This document shows positions 12,870 to 21,280 of a stretch of DNA of 23,424 nt, piece after piece. The notes beneath the pieces are model-generated. The model made no database searches and was not told where the DNA came from. It saw only the letters and a list, made by a program, of their open reading frames with translations. How positions within the stretch are numbered: position 1 is the first letter of the stretch; each line of letters begins with the position of its first letter. The DNA comes from an uncultured Clostridia bacterium (GTDB lineage: Bacteria; Bacillota; Clostridia; Christensenellales; Pumilibacteraceae): assembly GCA_947385185.1 (NCBI GenBank), contig CANDJX010000006.1, forward strand, positions 1 to 23,424, written 5' to 3'. Both the position numbers and the translations under genes were made by a program.

Positions 12870-13055
12870 ATGATAACGAAAGATATGACTATAGCTCAGG
12901 TGATCGAAGAAAAGGAAAACTGCGCTCCGGTATTCATGGAGTTCGGAATGCACTGTCTCGGTTGCGCCATCGCGCACGGCGAAACGGTCGAGCAGGCGGC
13001 GGAAGTCCACGGTATCGATCTGGAAGCCCTTATCGACGCGCTCAACAAAGCGTAA
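12870..13055 (+). CDS. DUF1858 / ScdA N-terminal-like di-cysteine protein (61 aa)
   Basis: ATG 12870 follows a perfect AGGAGG (12855-12860); longer in-frame readings to the left run antisense through the PRC-barrel gene. The small protein is all one domain: MITKDMTIAQVIEEKENCAP, then VFMEFGMHCLGCAIAHGETVEQAAEVHGI. The CxGC-like pair (HCLGCAIA) is the hallmark of the family, which is often attached to hybrid-cluster or ScdA/RIC iron-sulfur repair proteins and annotated as a hybrid-cluster-associated redox disulfide. Here it is free-standing, so a role as redox or metal carrier is inferred, and its partner is not in view. It lies 78 bases before pth and may share transcripts with it. Confidence 0.88.
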   Translation: MITKDMTIAQVIEEKENCAPVFMEFGMHCLGCAIAHGETVEQAAEVHGIDLEALIDALNKA

Positions 13056-13133
13056 ACCGGAAATATTTCGCCCGTCATGCGCGAGGGCTGTGCTATCGGT
13101 CGCGTTTTATGACAAGGAGAACAGGATCTTATA

Positions 13134-13661
13134 ATGAAAATAGTTGTCGGACTGGGAAACCCCGGCGATAAGTACGCATATACTTATCACAACGTCGGTT
13201 GGCTTACGGTTGACTTGCTTGCCGAACGTCTCGGCATGAAGATCTCGACGAAAGAGTGCGCGTCGCTTACCGGGTTAAAATCGGTGGGCGGCGAAAAAAT
13301 CATACTCGCGAAGCCGCTTACGTTCATGAACCTGAGCGGCGACGCGGTAAAACAATTGCTCGGCAGGTACGGCGCGTCGCCTTCCGAGCTTATCGTAGTT
13401 TACGACGACATAGACATAGAAAAGGGGACTTACCGTTTCCGGGAGCGCGGAAGCGCGGGCACGCATAACGGTATGCGGGACATAATCGCCAAAATCGGCA
13501 CGGAGAATTTCCGCCGCGTGCGCGTCGGTACCGGACCCGTGCCCGAGAACGTCCCGCTTATTTCGTACGTGCTCATGAATATGACCGACGACGACCGCCG
13601 CCTGATAGCCGACGGCGCGAAATCGGCGGCGGACAAACTCGAAGCGATCATAAAGGAATAG
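13134..13661 (+). CDS. pth: Peptidyl-tRNA hydrolase
   Basis: This essential enzyme cleaves peptidyl-tRNAs that drop off ribosomes. The 175-residue protein shows the whole set: VVGLGNPGDKYAYTYHNVGW with the catalytic His in HNVGW, PLTFMNLSG with the substrate-binding Asn, the VVYDDIDIEKG loop with the catalytic Asp, and GSAGTHNGMRDIIAKIGTENF then RVRVGTGPV for tRNA binding. Its length is slightly short of the usual 185-195, mainly at the C-terminus. ATG 13134 has AAGGAGA at 13114-13120, spaced rather long. The next gene, mfd, starts five bases after the stop, the order seen widely in Firmicutes. Confidence 0.97.
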   Translation: MKIVVGLGNPGDKYAYTYHNVGWLTVDLLAERLGMKISTKECASLTGLKSVGGEKIILAKPLTFMNLSGDAVKQLLGRYGASPSELIVVYDDIDIEKGTYRFRERGSAGTHNGMRDIIAKIGTENFRRVRVGTGPVPENVPLISYVLMNMTDDDRRLIADGAKSAADKLEAIIKE

Positions 13662-13665
13662 ACGG

Positions 13666-16600
13666 TTGTTGCTCAAGCCACGAAATAAAATAGCCGAAGC
13701 GCTTTCCGCCGTCAACGCGGGAAAGAACGTTTCCATGCTCGGTCTGCAGAAGAACGCACGCCGGGCGGTTTTTTGTATGTCCGAAAAGTCCGTGCTCGTC
13801 GAAACCGATTACGTAGCCGCGCGCGAAGCGTACGAGTTCGCGTCCCATCTCGCCGACGTCGTGTTCCTGCCCGCGCGGAGCGACAGCGTCGGGTTTTCGC
13901 TCGAGCGTTTCGGTCGGCTTGACTTCGACCGCGCATCCGCTCTTGCCGAAATAGCGTCGGGCGATAAACTCGTGGTGACTTACGTCGAAGCGGCGATGCA
14001 GCTTTATCCGACTAAGGAGAACGTAAGGAACGCGACCGTGACCGTCCGTACGGGCGACGAATGCGATCCGTCCGCGCTCGCGTCGCGACTGACGGCTGCG
14101 GGATACAGACGCGTCGGACAGCTCGACGGCAAAGGTCAGTTCGCCGTCCGCGGCGACATAATCGACGTATCTCCGGCGGGAAGCGACGAGTATTACAGAA
14201 TAGTCGTCGATTTCGACGTAGTCGGCAGTATAAAACTACTCGACCCCGAAGAACAGATCACCATATCCAAAGTATCCGAAATGACAGCCGCGCCGTTCGG
14301 GGAAGCGTATTATACCGACGACGAACTTTTGCGCGCGATGGCGGAAATAAAAAGAGAGGCGTCGAAGCTGTCCGCAGACGCGGCTGCTCATTTCTCCGGC
14401 ATTCTGGGAGAACTCGAACTGCGTACGTCCGCGCACAGACTCGACGTGCCGCTTCTGATGCCGTATCTCGGCTCGGAAACTTTCGCGGGCTTTTTCGGAG
14501 GATATAAAATATTCGTCGGCGACGCGAAGCAGTGTTACGACAATGCGGTTTTACTTACGAAAGAACACGAAAGCCGCGTCAGAGCGCTCGTGAAATCGGG
14601 CGACGCTTTGCCCGGAGCTTTGCGCCAGATAGCGCCGATCGAAAAAGCGTTCGCGTTCGACTGCGGTTCGGCGGTTTTTCATACCGGCATTTCGCAAAAC
14701 AGATTTTTCGCTCCCGACGCCGTGATCGAGCTTACCGACGCGATCCTGCCCGATTATTCGCACGATTACGAGCTCCTTGCCGCCGACGTGAAGAATTGGC
14801 GCGACAGAGATTATGAGATAAATATTTTCGCGGGTTCGTCGGACGCCGTGCGCTCTCTCGGCGGATTTTTGTCCGATCGCGGCGTGCGCGTGTCGTACGG
14901 CGACGGAACGGTCAATCTTATAGACGGCATTCTGCCCGCGAGTTTTCTTCTTCACGAAAACAAACAGGTGTTTATAGGCACGAAATCCGTCGTTCCGAAA
15001 TCGTCGTCATCGAGGGGTAAACGCAGACGCGAGGTCATGCCGCTTCCGAGCGTGGGCGATTACGTGGTACATACGGCGCACGGCATAGGCAAATGTCTTG
15101 CGATAGAAAAACTCGATTTCGGCGGCGCGGTTCACGATTACGTCATTATCGGCTACGCCGAGGGCGACAAGCTCTATCTTCCCGTGGAGAACCTCGACAG
15201 CCTTTCGAGATATTCTTACGCCGGGGTCGAGCCGAAGCTCAACAGACTGGGCGGCGGACAGTTCGCCCGCATGAAAGAGCGGGTCAAGAACTCCATTAAA
15301 GAAATGGCGCTCGACCTCGTAGAGCTGTACGGCAGGCGCGCGGCGGGGAGAGGACACGTTTACGCGCCCGAGCCCGCGCTCATGTCCGATTTCATAGCCG
15401 CGTTCCCGCACGTCGATACCGACGATCAGACGGCGGCTACCGAGGACGTGCTGAACGACCTCGCGCTCGGCAAGATCATGGACAGGCTGATCTGCGGCGA
15501 CGTGGGATTCGGCAAAACCGAAGTCGCGCTCCGCGCCGCTTTCCGCGTCATAGCCGAGGGGAAACAGGTCGCGCTGCTTTGTCCTACCACGCTCCTCGCG
15601 CTGCAGCATTATAAAACGGCGAAAAAGCGCATGGAAAGTTTCGGCGTCCGCGTCGCCATGCTGTCCCGCCTGACATCGACTGCGGAGGCGGCGGATATTC
15701 TGAAAAAACTCGAAAACGGCGGGATAGACCTCGTATGCGGCACGCATAAACTGCTCGGAAAAAATATAAAGTTCGCCGATCTCGGATTGCTTATCCTCGA
15801 CGAGGAACAGCGTTTCGGCGTCCGGCATAAGGAACAGCTCAAGACCATACGGTTGAACGTCAACGTGCTTACGATGTCGGCTACGCCCATTCCGCGCACG
15901 CTTCATATGAGTCTTTCGGGGATCCGCGACATATCCATGCTCAATACTCCGCCTTTCGAGCGGCTGCCCGTGCAGACGTTCGTCGCGGAATACAGCGACG
16001 GACTCCTTTCCGACGCAGTGACGCGCGAGTACGCCCGCGGCGGGCAGTCGTTTATAGTATATAACAGAGTGCAGGGCATAGAAAGTTTCGCCGAGTCCGT
16101 AAGACGCCTGCTTCCCGGAATGAGAGTGGGAGTCGTGCACGGACGTATGCCGCCCGAAACGTCGGAAAAGGCGATCGGCGCGTTTGCCGAAGGCGAAACC
16201 GACGTTCTTATCGCGACGACAATAATCGAAAACGGCATAGACATACCGCGCGCCAACACCTTGATCGTAATAAACTCGGACACGTTCGGACTCGGTCAGA
16301 TGTATCAGCTCCGCGGACGCATAGGACGAGGCAACAGGCTCGCCTCGGCGTATTTTACTTACGATAAAAACCGTCCGTTGACCGACGTCGCATTACGCAG
16401 GCTGGACGCGATCATGCAGTGCCGCGAGCTCGGAAGCGGGTTCATGCTCGCAATGCGCGACCTCGAGATCCGAGGCGCGGGCAACGTTCTCGGACGCGAA
16501 CAGCACGGGCATATGGAACAGGTCGGTTACGACACTTACATGAAACTTCTTCGCGAAGTCATAAACGAAGCGGCTGGTAAACCGGTCGCCGAAGAAAAGG

Positions 16601-17007
16601 AAGTGACCGTAAAAACGGACTATAACGCATATCTTCCAGAAAATTACGTCACCGATTCGGAATGGCGGATAAAGCAGTACGGCAATATTTCGAGAATATC
16701 TACCGCAGCCGATCTGAAGCGCATGGAGAGCACTATGCGCGATATGTACGGCGAGCCGCCCGGCGAGGTGATAAATCTTCTTACCGTGTCGCTCGTTAAA
16801 AACCGCGCTTCCGTTATCGGCGCGGACGAAGCGGAACTTATGAAAGGCGAAAGCTCGGTTTCGTTCCGTTTCGCACGCGACGTTTCGCCCGAGCTTATCG
16901 GGGCGGCGGAGCATTACGGCGGTTGGACGGAGTTCGGCGACAAAGTATATCTGAAATTCTCAAGCGGCAGATCGCTCGTAAAATTTCTTATGAACTGCCC
17001 GGATTAG
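13666..17007 (+). CDS. mfd: Transcription-repair coupling factor Mfd
   Basis: Mfd is a DNA translocase that removes RNA polymerase stalled at lesions and recruits UvrA. All 1113 residues follow the standard architecture: a degenerate UvrB-like N-terminus, the CarD/RID RNA-polymerase-binding domain at about 460-520 (SVGDYVVHTAHGIGKCLAIE), the RecA-like motor with Walker A GDVGFGKTEVALR (K617), DEEQ (712-715), LTMSATPIPRTLHMSLSG and QLRGRIGRGNR, the RGAGNVLGREQHGHMEQVGY relay region, and the C-terminal TRCF domain (about 950-1090). The start codon is TTG at 13666, supported by AAAGGA 8 bases upstream within the end of pth; a rare start with close coupling may keep expression low. Confidence 0.97.
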   Translation: MLLKPRNKIAEALSAVNAGKNVSMLGLQKNARRAVFCMSEKSVLVETDYVAAREAYEFASHLADVVFLPARSDSVGFSLERFGRLDFDRASALAEIASGDKLVVTYVEAAMQLYPTKENVRNATVTVRTGDECDPSALASRLTAAGYRRVGQLDGKGQFAVRGDIIDVSPAGSDEYYRIVVDFDVVGSIKLLDPEEQITISKVSEMTAAPFGEAYYTDDELLRAMAEIKREASKLSADAAAHFSGILGELELRTSAHRLDVPLLMPYLGSETFAGFFGGYKIFVGDAKQCYDNAVLLTKEHESRVRALVKSGDALPGALRQIAPIEKAFAFDCGSAVFHTGISQNRFFAPDAVIELTDAILPDYSHDYELLAADVKNWRDRDYEINIFAGSSDAVRSLGGFLSDRGVRVSYGDGTVNLIDGILPASFLLHENKQVFIGTKSVVPKSSSSRGKRRREVMPLPSVGDYVVHTAHGIGKCLAIEKLDFGGAVHDYVIIGYAEGDKLYLPVENLDSLSRYSYAGVEPKLNRLGGGQFARMKERVKNSIKEMALDLVELYGRRAAGRGHVYAPEPALMSDFIAAFPHVDTDDQTAATEDVLNDLALGKIMDRLICGDVGFGKTEVALRAAFRVIAEGKQVALLCPTTLLALQHYKTAKKRMESFGVRVAMLSRLTSTAEAADILKKLENGGIDLVCGTHKLLGKNIKFADLGLLILDEEQRFGVRHKEQLKTIRLNVNVLTMSATPIPRTLHMSLSGIRDISMLNTPPFERLPVQTFVAEYSDGLLSDAVTREYARGGQSFIVYNRVQGIESFAESVRRLLPGMRVGVVHGRMPPETSEKAIGAFAEGETDVLIATTIIENGIDIPRANTLIVINSDTFGLGQMYQLRGRIGRGNRLASAYFTYDKNRPLTDVALRRLDAIMQCRELGSGFMLAMRDLEIRGAGNVLGREQHGHMEQVGYDTYMKLLREVINEAAGKPVAEEKEVTVKTDYNAYLPENYVTDSEWRIKQYGNISRISTAADLKRMESTMRDMYGEPPGEVINLLTVSLVKNRASVIGADEAELMKGESSVSFRFARDVSPELIGAAEHYGGWTEFGDKVYLKFSSGRSLVKFLMNCPD

Positions 17008-17070
17008 TCGGATAAATATAAAAAATTCTTATATTATAGTTTTTATTTATAATTTTGTCGCGATTTTCGG

Positions 17071-17099
17071 TTGCATTTTCCCGCTCAGTTGTGTATAAT
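17071..17099 (+). promoter_or_regulatory. Promoter of the foldase lipoprotein gene
   Basis: TTGCAT (17071-17076) and TATAAT (17094-17099) are separated by 17 bases, with a start near 17106. The leader of about 49 bases holds a small hairpin CCGCA-ATAA-TGCGG (17120-17133) and a weak GAGAG ribosome site. An AT-only imperfect hairpin just after mfd (17012-17050) may weakly terminate mfd transcripts. Confidence 0.6.
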
Positions 17100-17154
17100 T
17101 GAAAAGATTATGAGCAGTGCCGCAATAATGCGGTCTGTCAGAGAGTAAACAATA

Positions 17155-19470
17155 ATGAAAAGAAAAACCATTGCAAAACTTATCACGCTTATTCTTACCG
17201 TAGTAGTCGCGGCTACCGTTCTTTCGGGCTGTATCGTGAGCTACAACGAGGACGAAGATCTTTCGCAGGTCATTCTCGAGGTCAATCCCGTGAAGATCGA
17301 GTACACCGTTCCGATGAAGGGCGATTATCTCGATCCGGACGGCAATCGCGTCAGAAATACCGGTAACGTTCCGGGGATCGAAACGGATTCGGACGGAAAC
17401 GTGCAGTCGGTGCTTTACGACCACGCGGGGAATCCGATAGGGAAGCCCGCCGTCGAAAACGGCGCGATTAAGTACGAGCAGACGGCGGACAAGGTGTCGT
17501 ATGAGTACGCAATAGTTTACGCGGTCGAAAACGGCGCGGTCGCCGGTGCGGTCGAGTATAGATATACCGGGATCGTCAACGTCGGCGGCGTCAGGCTTGC
17601 GCAGTGGACGAACGTGTCCGATCATTCGGCGGCAAAGGGCGCAACCGTATACGGCAGAATAAGCGGCGTGACTTACGGATCGGACGCTCCCGAAACGCTT
17701 TCCGGCATTCCCGAGATTACGGTAGACGAAGCGTCGGGCGATATTTCGTGGGATTATCGTGCGCCCGTGTTCGAAAAAGCCGAGTTTACCTCGGAAAAGG
17801 AAAGTTTCTATAAAGTCACGCTCATCAACTATTTCAATAACTACGCCGCAGATCTTATACAGAACCGCGGTTACGACGTAGACGAAGCGTTCGAATATTT
17901 TATACGTAATCTTTATACCGGCAGTCTTTCGCGTTCCGAGCAGGATGCGGCGACTCTTGCCGGCAACGTAGTCTGGGGCGTGACCGAGGAAAACCGCGTT
18001 CGCCGCGAGATTTACGACGGTATCGATAAGCGTCTTGCGATTATATATCAGGACATTGCCGACGACTTCGGACAGACCGTGCCCGAAGTGAGCGATCCCG
18101 CGACCGAGGACACGACTTATCCCGTGCCCGGCGGCGAGGACAAGGACGAGGCTTACGAAAAAGAGTATAAGGTATGGAGCGTTTCGGACGAACCCGAACG
18201 TTGCGTAGGTACGAGCTCGAGCAAGAATTTCAACTCGATGCAGCGCGAAGGCGTGCGCCGTTTCGTGGACTATGTGGAAAACTCGGTCAAGAACAATTAC
18301 GCGATGAGCGAGGAAGAGCGCGCGCATTATAACGATGAAATCGCCGATATGTATAAAAGGTGCGTTACTCCCGCGGGCGTGGACGAGCTTTATACCGAAC
18401 TTTCGGAGTACGACGTCGTGCGTATGATTTACGGCGAAAGCACCGAATACACCATAAAGCAGGACGGCTATAAGGACTATATCGCGCGTTCGAGAAACAT
18501 CACTTCGGACGTTTCGACCGTGTATGCCGAACAGCTCGCAAGTCAGATCAGATCGGCAAACGAGAGCATCGATAATTATTATACGGCGGCTACCGGAAGC
18601 GACACCGTGCTTTATTTCGCGAATAACGAATATTTCTGGGTCAAACATATTCTGATTCCGTTCTCCGACGAGCAGACCGCGGCGCTCAATGCGTATAAAG
18701 AACATAACTCCGACGCGGCAGTTTCCGAATACCGCGAACAGCTCGGTCGCCGCGTGCGCGTTTATAAGCATAAGAACGGCGAGGACGATACGTCGCGGGC
18801 GTACACCATAGATGAAGCGTGGGCGGACATCAGCGGCGCAATGCGCGCGCTCGTTTCCGATCCTTACGCCGCTTCGCGCAAGTTCAACGAACTGATTTAT
18901 ACCTATAATACCGACCCCGGCATTTTCGACAACGAAATGGGTTATGCGGTCACCGCAACCCCCGCTTCCGAGGGCGGCAAAGAAGAACAGTATATGATCG
19001 AGTTTGCGAAAGAATCCAGAGCGCTTTACAACGCTTACCGCAATAATCGGTCGTTGCTCGATTATAAGCGCGACAATCCGGCTTATTCGTTGAGCAAGTA
19101 CGACGAGATCCTTACTTCCGAAGTGGAAATAGGCAGTATATCCGCTCCCGTTCTTACCGATTACGGCTGGCACATCATGTATCTGAATTACGTTCCCGTA
19201 GCCGGAACGCAGAGAGCGCTTAACGAGTACCTGACGGCAGGACGTTATTCCACGGTCGCGGAGTCGATCGCGAGCGACATTTCGTCCCGTATCGATACGG
19301 CTTATACGTCGTGGCAATCGAGCATAGCGTCCAAGTATTCCAAAACAGACGGAGTGATCGTGTCGTATAAAGATCGTTTCGCAAAGCGGCTCGAGGATTA
19401 CGCAGACGCTTATTACAACCCCGATACCGACGAGGACGAGGAGGACGGTAACTCTGCCTCCGCTTCCTGA
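17155..19470 (+). CDS. Parvulin-type peptidylprolyl isomerase lipoprotein (PrsA/SurA-like, enlarged)
   Basis: The protein carries a lipoprotein signal with lipobox TVLSGC (C26), so it should be tethered outside the membrane as a folding factor for secreted proteins. A long beta-rich region follows (about 30-215, with repeated VENGA..., YEYAIVYAVENGAV). Then comes a SurA_N-like helical part starting FYKVTLINYFNNYAADLIQN (about 220-420). A parvulin domain begins at VKHILIPF (H498) and closes at ISAPVLTDYGWHIMYLNYV (H673). Those landmarks span about 185 residues, against about 95 in ordinary parvulins, because of a Tyr/Asp-rich insert after the first strand. The acidic tail ends DEDEEDGNSASAS. 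Total length 771 is about twice PrsA. The position right after pth-mfd is the normal place for this gene in Clostridia. Confidence 0.85.
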   Translation: MKRKTIAKLITLILTVVVAATVLSGCIVSYNEDEDLSQVILEVNPVKIEYTVPMKGDYLDPDGNRVRNTGNVPGIETDSDGNVQSVLYDHAGNPIGKPAVENGAIKYEQTADKVSYEYAIVYAVENGAVAGAVEYRYTGIVNVGGVRLAQWTNVSDHSAAKGATVYGRISGVTYGSDAPETLSGIPEITVDEASGDISWDYRAPVFEKAEFTSEKESFYKVTLINYFNNYAADLIQNRGYDVDEAFEYFIRNLYTGSLSRSEQDAATLAGNVVWGVTEENRVRREIYDGIDKRLAIIYQDIADDFGQTVPEVSDPATEDTTYPVPGGEDKDEAYEKEYKVWSVSDEPERCVGTSSSKNFNSMQREGVRRFVDYVENSVKNNYAMSEEERAHYNDEIADMYKRCVTPAGVDELYTELSEYDVVRMIYGESTEYTIKQDGYKDYIARSRNITSDVSTVYAEQLASQIRSANESIDNYYTAATGSDTVLYFANNEYFWVKHILIPFSDEQTAALNAYKEHNSDAAVSEYREQLGRRVRVYKHKNGEDDTSRAYTIDEAWADISGAMRALVSDPYAASRKFNELIYTYNTDPGIFDNEMGYAVTATPASEGGKEEQYMIEFAKESRALYNAYRNNRSLLDYKRDNPAYSLSKYDEILTSEVEIGSISAPVLTDYGWHIMYLNYVPVAGTQRALNEYLTAGRYSTVAESIASDISSRIDTAYTSWQSSIASKYSKTDGVIVSYKDRFAKRLEDYADAYYNPDTDEDEEDGNSASAS

Positions 19471-19497
19471 GGACTACGGAACAAAATAAAAAAAGAC

Positions 19498-19521
19498 GGA
19501 GCGTGCCTTGCGGCGCGCTCC
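19498..19521 (-). terminator. Intrinsic terminator facing minus-strand transcripts, upstream of hisC
   Basis: GGAGCGTGCC and GGCGCGCTCC pair over 10 bp with one mismatch/wobble and a four-base loop. Read on the minus strand, the hairpin is followed by GTCTTTTTTTATTTTG, a textbook T-run; on the plus strand no T-run follows. No minus-strand gene ends here: the nearest, yyaC, lies beyond hisC. On the plus strand the hairpin sits just before the hisC ribosome site. Confidence 0.75.
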
Positions 19522-19543
19522 AAAGTATATTAAGGACTTTTAT

Positions 19544-20611
19544 ATGCTTAAATCCAGACTTGCCGCGGGGCTTGTCCCTTACGTTCCGGGCGAACAGCCG
19601 AAGGGCGGCAAAGTAATAAAACTGAATACCAACGAAAACCCGTATCCGCCTTCGCCCAAAGCGATCGCCGCCGCGAAAGATTACGATTTTTCGCGCCTGC
19701 GTCTGTATCCCGATCCCACGGCGGTCCTGCTTCGCGAAACCGTCGCGTCGACGGAGGGCGTAAAAACCGAAAACGTTTTTGTCGGCAACGGAAGCGACGA
19801 AGTGCTGTCGCTTGCGTTCGCCGCGTTTTTCGATTCCTCGTCCTCGCCTGTGCTCTTTCCGGACGTGACGTATTCGTTCTATAAGGTTTTCTGCTCGCTT
19901 TACGGCATAGCTTACGACGAGGTCGCGGTGAGCGACGATTTTACCGTCCGCATTTCGGACTATCTCGACCGCGAGATTTCGGGCATAGCGCTCGCCAATC
20001 CCAACGCTCCTACGGCGCTCAGCCTGAAAAGGGACGCCTTCGTCGCGCTCGCCGAAGCGTACCCGGATAAGGTGATTATTATCGACGAAGCGTACGTCGA
20101 TTTTTCGTCGCAAAAAAGTCTTGTTCCGCTTACGAAAAAATATAAAAATATCCTCGTTGTCAAGACGTTCTCCAAAAGCCGCTCGCTTGCCGGCGGGCGT
20201 ATAGGATACGCGATAGGCGACGTCGGGCTTATCGACACGTTGAGATCGGTCAAGGACTGTTTCAACAGTTATACCGTCGATTCGCTGTCCGCTTCGATCG
20301 CACGCGCGTCCATGCTCGACGAAGCGTACTTCGCCGAATGCGTGGAAAAGATAAAATCCGTAAGGGCTTACGCCGCGTTCGAGCTTGTTTCGCTCGGTTT
20401 CCGCGTGACGGACAGCGACGCGAATTTTCTTTTCGCCGCGCATGAAAAAAAGAGCGGGAGAGAACTCCAGTCCGCTCTTCGCGAGCGCGGAATAATAGTC
20501 CGTCGTTTCGACAGCCCGCGCATAGCGGATTATCTCCGCATAACGGTCGGCACCCGGGAGGAAACGGAAACGCTCGTATCCGCTTTGAGAGAAATACTCG
20601 CCCGGGCTTAG
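19544..20611 (+). CDS. hisC: Histidinol-phosphate aminotransferase (HisC family)
   Basis: HisC is a fold-type I PLP enzyme that swaps the amino group between glutamate and imidazole acetol phosphate in histidine synthesis. The 355-residue protein reads as HisC: IKLNTNENPYPPSPKAI at the N-terminus, LRLYPDP, VFVGNGSDEVLSLAF, LANPNAPT, IIDEAYVDFS, KTFSKSRSLAGGRIGYAIG with the PLP lysine K211, and LRITVGTREETE near the end. ATG 19544 is chosen for AAGGA 7 bases upstream and the standard N-terminus. No other his gene is in view, so a different substrate (aromatic amino acids or a threonine-phosphate relative) is possible. There is no plus-strand terminator after the foldase gene, so read-through from it is likely. 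Confidence 0.85.
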   Translation: MLKSRLAAGLVPYVPGEQPKGGKVIKLNTNENPYPPSPKAIAAAKDYDFSRLRLYPDPTAVLLRETVASTEGVKTENVFVGNGSDEVLSLAFAAFFDSSSSPVLFPDVTYSFYKVFCSLYGIAYDEVAVSDDFTVRISDYLDREISGIALANPNAPTALSLKRDAFVALAEAYPDKVIIIDEAYVDFSSQKSLVPLTKKYKNILVVKTFSKSRSLAGGRIGYAIGDVGLIDTLRSVKDCFNSYTVDSLSASIARASMLDEAYFAECVEKIKSVRAYAAFELVSLGFRVTDSDANFLFAAHEKKSGRELQSALRERGIIVRRFDSPRIADYLRITVGTREETETLVSALREILARA

Positions 20612-20614
20612 CTC

Positions 20615-21124
20615 TTACGTCGCAACGCCGATCCCGGCGTTTACCGACATTTCTATGGCGCGCGCCGCGACGTGCGCCATTTTGTATACGTCGCCGAGCC
20701 TTACCCGATTCAGTCCTTTGGCTCCCATTCGTTTGGACGACACCACTCCTATTACGGACGCGTCCCCGACGCGCCGCATATTTTTTCCCATCGCCGCCGC
20801 GGGTCGCAAGCCCCGTCCGATAGCGCGCACTTCGCCGATCTCGCCGTCCTCGCCGACTGCCGAATCCACGGCGATGACGACCGCGTCCGGATGGCGTTTT
20901 TTTATGTCCGCGTACGTTTCTTCGACAGCGAGCGCAGTCACGGGCGAGCGCAGAGAACCGTACACTCTGATTCCGCTCCGACTGAGTAAATACCCGACGA
21001 GCGGACCGAGGCAATCGCCCGTAACTCTGTCGCTTCCTATCGCAAGCACGACAGCTTCTTTGCCGCGCGGCAGTACTGCGGACAGCGCGTCTGCTACTTT
21101 TTTTATCTCCGAAAATTCGTTCAC
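20615..21124 (-). CDS. yyaC: Sporulation-associated protein YyaC (GPR-like fold)
   Basis: The 169-residue protein matches YyaC, a family related to the spore protease GPR and restricted to endospore formers: VVLAIGSDRVTGDCLGPLVG near the N-terminus, PDAVVIAVDSAVGEDGEIGE, then RRVGDASVIGVVSSKRM and LNRVRLGDVYKMAHVAA. The two Asp-containing motifs match the positions expected for the GPR-type site, but the enzymatic activity of YyaC is unproven. The start is GTG at 21124, with no clear ribosome site. On the minus strand TTGACA (21212-21207) is followed by TTTATA/TATATT at spacings of 18-20, a poor sigma-A promoter at best. The stop is only three bases from the hisC stop on the other strand, with no terminator between. 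Confidence 0.88.
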   Translation of the reverse strand: MNEFSEIKKVADALSAVLPRGKEAVVLAIGSDRVTGDCLGPLVGYLLSRSGIRVYGSLRSPVTALAVEETYADIKKRHPDAVVIAVDSAVGEDGEIGEVRAIGRGLRPAAAMGKNMRRVGDASVIGVVSSKRMGAKGLNRVRLGDVYKMAHVAARAIEMSVNAGIGVAT

Positions 21125-21280
21125 GTCATCGATTATTGACCAACCCGACGCATTTTACAACGCCGGACCTCATACCTCGCAATATAAAACAAAAAAGCGT
21201 CCGATTTGTCAAAATTCCCGCGCCTGCGTCATATATAATGTATTATGCGCGCGTCGGTCGGTACGCGCACGGAGGCGGAT

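Noticed and set aside
15007..16140. 377-codon open frame antisense to mfd
   Set aside because: It is a shadow of the strongly conserved Mfd motor region, with no motif of its own.
17012..17050. AT-only inverted repeat after mfd as a terminator
   Set aside because: ATAAATATAAAAA and TTTTTATTTAT pair only through A-T bonds with a long interval, so the stem is too weak to call with confidence.
17047..19317. 756-codon open frame antisense to the foldase lipoprotein gene
   Set aside because: The sense protein has a signal peptide, parvulin motifs, a promoter and the right neighbours. The antisense frame is open because the sense gene rarely uses TTA, CTA and TCA in that register; its product is low-complexity with no domain and no ribosome site.
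19220..20443. 407-codon open frame antisense to the foldase end and hisC
   Set aside because: It spans the intergenic hairpin and two real genes on the other strand; composition is Arg-rich with no domain.
21206..21239. TTGTCA and TATAAT upstream of the gene at 21281 as a plus-strand promoter
   Set aside because: The spacing is 22 bases, too long for sigma-A; no alternative -35 at 16-18 bases was found. The TATAAT may still be used with an activator.
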